Positions 1 to 5,829 of a DNA stretch of 5,829 nucleotides are shown one piece after another (positions within the stretch are counted from its first letter, which is position 1; each line of letters starts with the position of its first letter). Where the stretch lies: positions 1-5,829 of the forward strand of contig JBKJNB010000005.1 in the NCBI GenBank assembly GCA_046595995.1. Direction: 5' to 3'. The notes under the pieces are model-generated. The model saw only the letters and a list, made by a program, of their open reading frames with translations, did not search any database and was not told the origin of the DNA. The position numbers and the translations under genes were made by a program. The DNA comes from JAWXBR01 sp046595995. GTDB taxonomy: Bacteria; Bacteroidota; Ignavibacteria; Kapaibacteriales; Kapaibacteriaceae.

Positions 1-25
1 CGTCACACCTCCGTCAGGTGTGACG
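1..25. repeat. Perfect 10-bp inverted repeat inside the RHS gene
   Basis: The arms CGTCACACCT (1-10) and AGGTGTGACG (16-25) are perfect reverse complements separated by five bases (CCGTC). The structure lies in RHS coding sequence (VTPPSGVT) and touches the window edge, so it may extend further left. It could form a strong hairpin in DNA or mRNA. No T-tract follows, so it is not a terminator. Confidence 0.7.
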
Positions 26-2719
26 GAGTTCTGGTACAATGCGCTCGGACAACTTCGCGTCTCTCAGAATGAGAAACAGGAAGCGGCTTTACCGGACTTG
101 TTCTCTGTTACTGACTATGATGCGCTTGGACGCCCAGTAAAATCGGGTCAGCTTGAGTCATCTTCCTACGGTCAAGCCCTTGCCGATGCTACCAGCTCAC
201 TTACTGGTGCGACGGATATTACCGTTACCACATATACAGAAGCATCGACGACCCTTCCTGCCCCTTACACTTCAATAACACAGAGGCATTTACTAAACAG
301 GGTTAGCAGTTCGTACACCGACGTGGATGGCGCTAGTTCGGCTACGGACCGCGTCACGACACACTATTCATACGATCCGCACGGAAACGTCGAGTGGGTG
401 ATACATGAAATACCTGGAATGGATGCTGCTCTTAAGATCGACTACGAGTATGATCTGATTTCGGGTAAGGTGCTGAGCGTGGCTCATCAAAGGGGCTTTC
501 CCGACCAATTCTACGTGAGGTATACGTATGATCATGATCAGCGACTCGTTACGACTGAAACAAGTCGAGATGAAGTGATCTGGGAGAAGGATGCATCCTA
601 CGAATACCTCGCGCACGGTCCATTGCATCGGACCGAACTCGGTCAGGATATGGTTAATGGCATCGACTACGTGTACACGGTACATGGATGGCTGAAAGCT
701 ATCAATCATCCGTCGCTCGTGACAACTATGGACCCGGGCGCCGACGGAACGAGTTCAGCGACATCGTTCCCTGAAGATGCATTCGGCATGATTCTTCGTT
801 ATTACGGTGGCGAGTTTGTTCGTCCATTGCCCCCAGCAAACGCAATCGGACCATATCTGACGAACGACACCTGGGCCACAATACCAGGATCATCATTGTA
901 CGATGGCAACATCTCCGGTTGGACTAGCAACGGCCGCGAAAATGACGGCGACAAGATGCAGGGTCTAGCTGACGTCTATACCTACGATCGACTCAGTCGT
1001 TTGACGAAGAGCATTGGCTGGCTGCGTAATACAGTGACATCCCCACCCTGGATATTGCCGCCCACAAATGGCGTGTATGGTAGCTCATATCAATACGATC
1101 CTAATGGAAACATCAAAGTGCTCAAACGCTATGATGCACTGGGTGCAAACATTGATGACCTCACGTACCACTACGAATCAAGCGAATTGAATCGTCTTAA
1201 ACGGGTTGATGACGTAACATCCGACGCAACTTCGTCCTTCTCCAATGATTTGATTCCACATGCGCACAGTACGAACTATGCCTACGACGATATTGGTAAT
1301 CTCACGCAAGATCTTTCCGAGGGAATTCCAGTGGAGGGCATTGAGTGGACGCCACAAAATAAAATTCGGTCGATAACAAATGCGACCCATGAAATCTCAT
1401 ATCTGTACGACGCTATGGGGAACAGGGTACGTCAGGTGCTAGACCCCATCGGCGCAGGGGACTCAAAAACCACCTTTTACGGACGAGAAGCGTCGGGCAA
1501 GAACACACTTTCGATCTACGAACAGATCGGAACTGGTGACGTCAGGCTCAAGGAAGTCGCGATGTACGGCACAACTCGTCTCGGACTCATGCGCTTCGAT
1601 GTGGCTCAATCGACCACCGCACTAACACAGCCGGATACGTACGATCGCTATCTCAACAACAAAGACTACGAACTCACTGACCACCTCGGTAACGTGCGTG
1701 CTGCCATCGGCGACCGCACTATTTGGGTTGCTGCGGGCAATTTCCGTGCGGACGTGTTAATGCATACGGACCATTTTCCATTTGGTATGCAACGCGAAGG
1801 GCGGAGTGAAAGCGTTGCCGGCTATCGATACGGCTTTAACGGTAAGGAAAACGACAACGATGTGAAAGGGGACGGGAATCAGCAAGATTATGGGTTTAGA
1901 ATATATGATCCGAGGATTGCAAAATTCTTAAGTGTTGATCCACTATCGAGTGATTATCCGGAGTTGACACCCTACCAATTCGCCTCCAATCAGCCGATTT
2001 GGGCGATTGACATAGATGGGTTGGAGCGATACATAGTGACGTTTCGCTCATTTATTCCGCAAGCGGCACTTTCAAATCCTGTTCCTGGCGGGTGGGGACA
2101 AACCTCGTTCGGAGGAGATAGCCGACAATATTACGGCTTATACGCATCCACGTACCGGACGGAGCAAAAGGTTGCGATTGATTTTGATCAAGGAACTCTA
2201 GAATTGCTAAACAATACCGCAGCGGCCTCTAAATCATGGGATTCGGATGGGAATGTGGCGGGTACGTCCGCGTCAGGTTATGCAGGTTTTGTTCAGTATG
2301 GAGGGAGCACGCTGGACCAAAACACGCTATGCGTCAAAATGTCTACGGCTGATAAAGTATCAAAGACAATTAGCCTCGCATTTGTAACCTCGGCAACGAA
2401 TAAACTTGCCTTTCAAGCTCCGGCAATAGATGCCATCATGGGTCTCACCCTGTTTGGCAAAGCGAACAACGCGTTCGATTTTCAACTGCGCGGCCTTAAA
2501 GATGGGTTTCCAGCATATGAGATGTGGCTAAAGGATGCAACATCTGGCAATTCATTTCTCTTATTTGGTACCAATCCGATTGAACGCGGCAAAAATGCTT
2601 TCGATTTGGGAGGCGTCAAAGAAGAAGGCTACAGTATCAATGGCTCCAGCGAGGATAGAAAATCGGGCGAGACAGCGCCTTTCGAGTCAAGAAAAAGTGA
2701 TCAACCGTACAATCCTTAA
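2..2719 (+). CDS. RHS/YD-repeat protein with variable C-terminal tip, 5' partial
   Basis: This is the C-terminal 905 residues of a large RHS/YD-repeat protein. The frame is open to the left edge and YD-repeat sequence is already under way there, so the GTG at 20 is internal, not the start. Numbering from that GTG, YD-type repeats run from about residue 6 to 480 (YNALG, YDALGRP, YSYDPHGN, YTYDRLSR, YQYDPNGN, YAYDDIGN, YLYDAMGN). The RHS-associated core follows: DHLGNVR at 554-560, then FPFGM, YGFNGKE, DYGFRIYDP from 623, FLSVDPL and DIDGLE ending at 669. This core style is characteristic of Bacteroidota. In known relatives the repeats form a hollow beta shell around a variable C-terminal effector. 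Here residues 670-899 are such a tip, followed by a candidate immunity gene. Secretion route and toxicity cannot be judged because the N-terminus is missing. The RHS assignment is firm; the effector role is inferred. Confidence 0.93.
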   Translation, partial: VTPPSGVTEFWYNALGQLRVSQNEKQEAALPDLFSVTDYDALGRPVKSGQLESSSYGQALADATSSLTGATDITVTTYTEASTTLPAPYTSITQRHLLNRVSSSYTDVDGASSATDRVTTHYSYDPHGNVEWVIHEIPGMDAALKIDYEYDLISGKVLSVAHQRGFPDQFYVRYTYDHDQRLVTTETSRDEVIWEKDASYEYLAHGPLHRTELGQDMVNGIDYVYTVHGWLKAINHPSLVTTMDPGADGTSSATSFPEDAFGMILRYYGGEFVRPLPPANAIGPYLTNDTWATIPGSSLYDGNISGWTSNGRENDGDKMQGLADVYTYDRLSRLTKSIGWLRNTVTSPPWILPPTNGVYGSSYQYDPNGNIKVLKRYDALGANIDDLTYHYESSELNRLKRVDDVTSDATSSFSNDLIPHAHSTNYAYDDIGNLTQDLSEGIPVEGIEWTPQNKIRSITNATHEISYLYDAMGNRVRQVLDPIGAGDSKTTFYGREASGKNTLSIYEQIGTGDVRLKEVAMYGTTRLGLMRFDVAQSTTALTQPDTYDRYLNNKDYELTDHLGNVRAAIGDRTIWVAAGNFRADVLMHTDHFPFGMQREGRSESVAGYRYGFNGKENDNDVKGDGNQQDYGFRIYDPRIAKFLSVDPLSSDYPELTPYQFASNQPIWAIDIDGLERYIVTFRSFIPQAALSNPVPGGWGQTSFGGDSRQYYGLYASTYRTEQKVAIDFDQGTLELLNNTAAASKSWDSDGNVAGTSASGYAGFVQYGGSTLDQNTLCVKMSTADKVSKTISLAFVTSATNKLAFQAPAIDAIMGLTLFGKANNAFDFQLRGLKDGFPAYEMWLKDATSGNSFLLFGTNPIERGKNAFDLGGVKEEGYSINGSSEDRKSGETAPFESRKSDQPYNP
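2024..2716 (+). other. Variable C-terminal tip of the RHS protein, DUF3238-like
   Basis: This stretch encodes residues 669-899 (numbered from the GTG at 20), just after the RHS core ends in DIDGLE. Visible landmarks are TFRSFIP (674-680), FGGDSR (697-702), YRTEQKVAIDFD (712-723), QAPAID (799-804) and GLKDGFPAYEMW (825-836). From memory, the order TFIP / GDnR / RteQ / aPaID / hDGFPaYE is that of DUF3238 proteins, a family of unknown function; this could not be checked by search. The position where the family usually has His before Asp-Gly-Phe-Pro appears to be Lys827. The last 34 residues or so are polar and probably disordered. In RHS systems this position usually carries the toxin, but no known nuclease, deaminase or protease motif is evident. 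Confidence 0.6.
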
Positions 2720-2732
2720 CGTGTGTCGGGCC

Positions 2733-2736
2733 GGAG
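2733..2736 (+). promoter_or_regulatory. Ribosome binding site of the membrane protein gene
   Basis: GGAG lies five bases before the ATG at 2742. It favours that ATG over an in-frame GTG at 2721 and over the much longer open frame from 2535, which overlaps the RHS gene. The site is downstream of the RHS stop at 2717-2719, so the small gene has its own initiation signal while probably sharing the RHS transcript. Confidence 0.65.
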
Positions 2737-2741
2737 AACAA

Positions 2742-3215
2742 ATGTCTTCCCAAAAGAATCAAGCCGTCGCAGTTGCCGGATGGACTGCTCTCCTAGTTGG
2801 CGCCATGTTGCTGGCTCAAGCTGGCATAACGATTGGAATACTGGCCGTAGCACCAACTACATTTATCTTTTTGGAGCCCGGCCATACACACATTGCAGAA
2901 CTCGTCGAGGCTTATCTGCTTTTCTACAGTCTTTTTAGTGTGATTATCTCGTTTGCATCGTATGCGGGCTGGATGCTAGTGTACTGCGTGGTTTTAGTTG
3001 TTGGAAGGCACTCATTACTGTCTAGTAATTGGATTATCATGATTATTGTGTTTCTAAGTACGGTCACCCCGGTTCTGATTGTCCAGTTCGCCTCGGGCGC
3101 ATTTCAACCTATTTCCATACTTCTTATCTGGATCATCAGCATGGTTATCATCAGCTCAGCAGTACGCACGAATACTGTGTGGTGGAGTGCGTACGGAAAA
3201 TCGGTCCAGAGATAA
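2742..3215 (+). CDS. Multi-pass membrane protein, candidate RHS immunity protein
   Basis: A 157-residue, very hydrophobic protein that I do not recognise. About four membrane segments are visible: roughly residues 12-43 (long, perhaps with a kink), 57-87, 97-117 and 122-141. A short polar N-terminus and a polar, basic C-terminus flank them. There is no signal peptide pattern apart from the first membrane helix. The ATG is chosen for its GGAG five bases upstream; the open frame continues to 2535, but that extension only shadows the RHS gene. The gap to the RHS stop is 22 bases on the same strand, so co-transcription is likely. Immunity genes normally sit immediately downstream of polymorphic toxin tips, which is the sole basis for the proposed role. 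If right, an integral membrane immunity protein would suggest the tip acts at or across the inner membrane. It may instead be an unrelated membrane protein. Confidence 0.72.
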   Translation: MSSQKNQAVAVAGWTALLVGAMLLAQAGITIGILAVAPTTFIFLEPGHTHIAELVEAYLLFYSLFSVIISFASYAGWMLVYCVVLVVGRHSLLSSNWIIMIIVFLSTVTPVLIVQFASGAFQPISILLIWIISMVIISSAVRTNTVWWSAYGKSVQR

Positions 3216-3385
3216 CTTGAGTCAAAGGACTTACTGGAGCAGCAAAGAGGAAAGGCAAATACTCGTGTAAGTCGTCAAAGAATTTCGGACAGTTAGACAT
3301 GAGAACTTAGTGACGATTTTGCTGATGACGAAATGTTCTTCTGTAGTTCTTCATTGAAAATAGTGGTCTAGTCCCCGCTTGTCAA

Positions 3386-3412
3386 TCCTACCGGACCCCC
3401 TAAGTGGTAGGA
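3386..3412. repeat. Short inverted repeat, 7-bp arms
   Basis: TCCTACC (3386-3392) and GGTAGGA (3406-3412) are perfect reverse complements around a 13-base spacer, a few bases before the tandem repeat block. There is no following T-tract, so a terminator reading is weak. It may be an operator-like site or part of the same transposon-end remnant. Confidence 0.4.
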
Positions 3413-3419
3413 CGAACGT

Positions 3420-3756
3420 GGACGCACCGGAGTAAACTCACACCTTTCGCCGGAGCAAACTGACACCTCGCGCCGACGCAAACTAACACCCTGCCGAACT
3501 TCGTCCTCGTTATCTGTTGGCAGCATGGCTGTTGAAACAAGCGGACGCAGACGCTATCTAAGACCGTTGCTGCTATGGTTCGCACCGAGTCGAACTCCGT
3601 GGTGTATCACTTCGAACAAAAACGAATACCGCGCACGAAATCTCGAATTCCTAACAACCCTTTTTGCAATCGCTGGCAGATCATGAACGAGTGCTTTGGC
3701 AGAATTTCAGCCTGTCACTTTGCTCCCGTGAAAGGGGCAACTTCACCGGCGCATCC
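3420..3756. repeat. Degenerate inverted repeat pair, possible mobile-element remnant
   Basis: The left arm (3420-3465) and the right arm (3713-3756) are homologous as reverse complements. By hand alignment with a 2-base gap, about 32 of 44 positions match. The match is 20 of 24 at the inner end (TGTCAGTTTGCTCC versus TGTCACTTTGCTCC) and 9 of 11 at the outer end (CCGGTGCGTCC versus CCGGCGCATCC). The left arm contains tandem unit 1 and most of unit 2. If the arms are the termini of one element it would be 337 bp, like a miniature non-coding element, but no target-site duplication is visible at 3419/3757. Alternatively the arms are single ends of two larger, lost elements. The homology is visible; the identity is inferred. 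Confidence 0.55.
3425..3493. repeat. Three tandem 23-bp repeats
   Basis: Units run 3425-3447, 3448-3470 and 3471-3493, each exactly 23 bp. The best-conserved core is CCGGAGCAAACTGACACC in the middle copy; the first copy has CCGGAGTAAACTCACACC and the third CCGACGCAAACTAACACC. On the minus strand the core reads GGTGTCAGTTTGCTCCGG. The exact period of about two helical turns means a protein could bind each unit on nearly the same face. Several tandem units of this general kind are known at the ends of IS21-family elements; iterons and recombinase arm sites are alternatives. No transposase gene is in the window. Confidence 0.8.
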
Positions 3757-3844
3757 AGATAGATTGACAGGACAAGTCTTGAAATACAATGCAAGGCTGA
3801 CTCCAGAAGGAGGGTCCGCACAAAATTGATGGACACTCGTCAAC

Positions 3845-4879
3845 TTATTTCGATGAGATATACGCCTCAACACTCGCCCTTGTCACCATCGACCTCCTTC
3901 GAACTTTGATGAGCTCAAGGGCATTGTCGCGGATGAGGCGAAAGACGGTCGTACGTGATACGTTAAGGACGGATCTTGCATCTGCTAACGAAAGCAACGG
4001 GGAAGTATCTGGTGCTTGCTGAACGGAAATACGTTCGTGCGTAGTCGGAGCCGCCTTCGTAGGTGACGTGTTGGTTTCGGAATCTTCTTCTTGTTCACTC
4101 CACCCGCCTAATTCGGTAACGCGCGGGTCGAGTGCAATCCATAGGACCGACCAGTATTGGTCGAGCTGGACCTCAATGGATTCGCGCATGATTGATTCGA
4201 CTGCGGCAACACCGCCCGTAGTCAGCACGGACGTCATGACGTCTGCTAAGTCGATGTCGAGCAATCGGCCTCGCAAGTATGCGGCGTCCCTCTTGTTCTC
4301 GATTGAATAATCTTCGATGCCTTCTAATGCCTTGCGTATCATTTCGAGAGCCAACGCCTGAGCCTTTTTGTCTTTATCTGAAGGGAGCAGTCGCTCCTCT
4401 TGTAGAACGTTGAATGCAGCTTCGCCATCGGCGTAAGCGGGATGGGTAGTAAGCAATTCAAAAAAGGGTGTAAAGACACGGCTTGCGGCAGCAGCGAATA
4501 CTTCGTCCTGACCGAGGATGTTGATACCAGCGAGTATCGTAGCAACGTCGAGGCCGACGTCGACGTTGCCAAGGCGACGATTGGTGTTGCGTACTGTGCG
4601 TGATGTGCCTGTAAAGCCATGACGTCGGAATCGTTCGCGCATGTCGTGAATTCCGACGTCGACGTCGCTTTGTGAGAGGTCAGCAGAGAATGCGTCGAGT
4701 GTTTCCCTGAAGGATACTTCGGACAGATCCTGGAGGCGCACACATTCGCGTTCGAGGAAGTCGCGACGTTTCTTTGCGCCGACGCCCCTTGCAATCATCT
4801 CTGATTCGCGTGCAAGGAGGTCTTGAGCGTGCGTCCATGCAAGTGGACTTAACAAATACAGCTTGGCAGACTGGCTCAT
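3845..4879 (-). CDS. Helix-turn-helix protein coupled to the integrase, unknown N-terminal region
   Basis: A 344-residue protein when started at the ATG at 4879. That start overlaps the integrase stop as ATGA and has GGGAG five bases upstream; the upstream ATG at 4891 would add MGAT but its first G forms part of that ribosome binding site. The last 50 residues or so (LLSLADARSVLNVSRTTVFR, then a KVRRRSMV wing and a final VEAYI helix) fit the MerR/excisionase-type helix-turn-helix (HTH_17). Residues about 1-245 are not recognised; they look mostly helical, with many charged heptad-like stretches. They are joined to the HTH by an acidic, Ser/Thr/Pro-rich linker (EQEEDSETNTSPTKAAP). Classical excisionases are under 100 residues, so this is an unusually large relative. 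Translational coupling suggests work alongside the recombinase: directing excision, regulating the element, or binding the nearby repeats. The HTH call is fairly sure; the role is inferred. Confidence 0.8.
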   Translation of the reverse strand: MSQSAKLYLLSPLAWTHAQDLLARESEMIARGVGAKKRRDFLERECVRLQDLSEVSFRETLDAFSADLSQSDVDVGIHDMRERFRRHGFTGTSRTVRNTNRRLGNVDVGLDVATILAGINILGQDEVFAAAASRVFTPFFELLTTHPAYADGEAAFNVLQEERLLPSDKDKKAQALALEMIRKALEGIEDYSIENKRDAAYLRGRLLDIDLADVMTSVLTTGGVAAVESIMRESIEVQLDQYWSVLWIALDPRVTELGGWSEQEEDSETNTSPTKAAPTTHERISVQQAPDTSPLLSLADARSVLNVSRTTVFRLIRDNALELIKVRRRSMVTRASVEAYISSK

Positions 4880-5829
4880 AGTTGCTCCCATGCCCGACAG
4901 ATGATGTCGTGGATGCCTTCTTCGTCGAACTTTACGTAATGGTGTTGCAGCATGCCCTTTGCTGCGTGTCCTGTGACTGCACTAATGACAGCTTCGGGAA
5001 CGCCAAAGCGCAACGACGTGGTGACAAATGTCCTGCGCGCAACATGCGTGGTTACGAGTTGGTCACGCCGAAAGACCCCTTCGATTCGCTTGCCGTTAAT
5101 CCATTGAGATACTGAAACCGATTGTTTCATCTTCGCCAACGCAGCGACTTCCTTGATATATATGTTTTGTTTAACATCGGACGGGAACTCGAACAGCCTT
5201 GATGGATAGCATTTGAGCAGTTCCGACAGCGGTTGTGTGATGGGAACAATACAAGGAGTGTCCGTCTTCTGCGATGTGTATCGAATCAATCGAGCGTCAT
5301 CGTCGAAGTGGCGCGGTTCCAGTTGTGAGAGATCGCCATAACGCATGCCTGTATAACACTGTAGGAGAAACAGATCGCGTGCTCTTGCTAATCGAGGGTT
5401 CTTTGCTAAGTCTAAATCTCGGATGCGTCGAAGCTCGTCGACTGTTAATGCGATGGTGTCGCCAGTGCGTTTGTCGCGATAGAAGCTTTCATACACTGAG
5501 GACGTGTGGTATCCCTTCTGACGGGACCACTTCATGAATGTCTTGAGTGTCTTGATGTAGTTACCTGCCGACGAGTCCGTCATGCCTTTCGCACTTAACG
5601 AATCGCAATAGCTCGTATAGAAGTTTTCGTCAATCACGCTGTAGTCAAGCTTGCGCTTCGCATAGATAGACCATGTACCCAACGAGTCGAGCGTCCGCTG
5701 ATAAAGTTGAATCGTCCGGTCGATTGGCCTTCGCGTCGTAACCATGCCCGTTGAAGACCGAATGGTGTACGTCGCAATGAACCGATCGAAGTCCGTTTTG
5801 AAGTCGCCGCCGCTGAAGGACTTTTTCGA
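4876..5829 (-). CDS. Tyrosine recombinase/integrase, 5' partial at right edge
   Basis: The C-terminal 317 residues of a tyrosine site-specific recombinase. The frame continues upstream of the ATG at 5745 for 28 more codons to the edge (…DFKTDFDRFIATYTIRSSTG), and these fit the beginning of a SAM-like core-binding domain, so the real start lies outside the window. Numbering from that ATG, the core-binding domain runs to about residue 85 (including NYIKTLKTFMKWSRQKGY) and the catalytic domain from about 98 to 285. The catalytic set looks intact: R135 (TGMRYGDL), K160 (TSQKTD), H234 and R237 (HVARR), H260 (TGHAAKG) and nucleophile Y270 (HHYVK). Relatives in Bacteroidota mobile elements are usually about 400 residues with an N-terminal arm-binding domain, so some 80-100 residues are probably missing. 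The enzyme would cut and rejoin DNA at attachment sites through a 3'-phosphotyrosine link. It overlaps the downstream HTH gene by 4 bases. No attachment site could be identified. Confidence 0.93.
   Translation of the reverse strand, partial: SKKSFSGGDFKTDFDRFIATYTIRSSTGMVTTRRPIDRTIQLYQRTLDSLGTWSIYAKRKLDYSVIDENFYTSYCDSLSAKGMTDSSAGNYIKTLKTFMKWSRQKGYHTSSVYESFYRDKRTGDTIALTVDELRRIRDLDLAKNPRLARARDLFLLQCYTGMRYGDLSQLEPRHFDDDARLIRYTSQKTDTPCIVPITQPLSELLKCYPSRLFEFPSDVKQNIYIKEVAALAKMKQSVSVSQWINGKRIEGVFRRDQLVTTHVARRTFVTTSLRFGVPEAVISAVTGHAAKGMLQHHYVKFDEEGIHDIICRAWEQL
4885..4889 (-). promoter_or_regulatory. Ribosome binding site that sets the HTH gene start
   Basis: GGGAG on the minus strand lies five bases before the ATG at 4879, inside the last codons of the integrase. 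This position and the ATGA overlap of start and stop indicate translational coupling and make the ATG at 4891 an unlikely start. Confidence 0.65.

Larger units (their letters stand above)
3216..3844. other. Repeat-rich gap between two convergent operons, no convincing gene
   Basis: These 629 bases lie between the stop of the plus-strand membrane protein and the stop of the minus-strand helix-turn-helix gene. Open frames up to 84 codons exist on both strands (for example 3575-3829 plus, 3400-3585 minus), but none has a ribosome binding site or a recognisable product. The resemblance between those two peptides (CHFAPVKG and CQFAPAKG) only reflects the inverted DNA repeat they cross. I see no clear intrinsic terminator with a T-tract for either operon. 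What stands out is the set of repeats annotated separately, suggesting decayed mobile-element ends or protein-binding sites. Confidence 0.6.

Noticed and set aside
20..22. GTG as the start codon of the RHS gene
   Set aside because: The frame is open to the left edge, no ribosome binding site precedes it, and the sequence is in the middle of a YD-repeat region that in relatives has a long N-terminal part.
368..709. 113-codon open frame on the minus strand
   Set aside because: It lies antisense within the well-supported RHS gene and has no recognisable protein features.
2535..2741. N-terminal extension of the membrane protein into the RHS gene
   Set aside because: It overlaps the RHS coding sequence in another frame, shows no membrane or domain pattern, and a good ribosome binding site stands before the ATG at 2742.
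3799..3816. Possible terminator hairpin downstream of the HTH gene
   Set aside because: Only CTCC/GGAG pair cleanly around AGAA, with a bulge beyond, and there is no T-tract on either side.
3575..3829. 84-codon open frame on the plus strand
   Set aside because: There is no ribosome binding site and no recognisable domain. It crosses the right arm of the inverted repeat, which explains its similarity to a minus-strand peptide at 3400-3585.
3216..3844. CRISPR array
   Set aside because: The 23-bp units are directly abutting without spacers and number only three, so they are tandem repeats and not a repeat-spacer array.
4339..4794. 151-codon open frame on the minus strand
   Set aside because: It is a shifted-frame shadow inside the HTH gene, Ser/Thr/Ala-rich with no domain.
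4889..4891. ATG at 4891 as start of the HTH gene
   Set aside because: It has no proper ribosome binding site of its own, and its G contributes to the GGGAG that serves the ATG at 4879.

Overview
This window most likely comes from a member of the Bacteroidota or the wider FCB group (Chlorobi, Ignavibacteria or Kapabacteria type). Two features point there. The large plus-strand protein carries the RHS/YD-repeat core typical of these bacteria, with the signatures FWYNALG, DHLGNVR, FPFGM, YGFNGKE, DYGFRIYDPR, FLSVDPL and PYQFASNQPIWAIDIDGLE. The minus-strand recombinase resembles the tyrosine integrases of Bacteroidota mobile elements. Base composition is close to 50% GC, lower at the toxin-tip end of the RHS gene. 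The taxon is inferred from protein style only.

Left part (1-3215, plus strand): a polymorphic-toxin-like cassette. It starts with the 3' part of a giant RHS/YD-repeat gene whose true start lies left of the window. The conserved RHS core ends near position 2023. A variable C-terminal tip of about 230 residues follows and resembles, from memory, the DUF3238 family (function unknown). Twenty-two bases after its stop, behind a good ribosome binding site, comes a 157-residue multi-pass membrane protein. Its position is where an immunity protein usually sits. No toxic activity or immunity is proven by the sequence.

Middle (3216-3844): no convincing gene. It holds three tandem 23-bp repeats and a degenerate second copy of the same sequence about 250 bp away in inverted orientation. 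These look like remains of transposon ends (IS21-like terminal repeats are one possibility) or binding sites for the neighbouring recombination proteins.

Right part (3845-5829, minus strand): a two-gene mobile-element operon reading leftward. A tyrosine recombinase, whose start lies beyond the right edge, is followed by a gene overlapping it by 4 bases (ATGA). That second gene encodes a protein of about 344 residues: a long unrecognised, apparently helical N-terminal region, an acidic and Thr/Pro-rich linker, and a C-terminal excisionase-type helix-turn-helix. The two operons converge on the repeat-rich gap, so the RHS cassette lies next to an integrated element or its remains.
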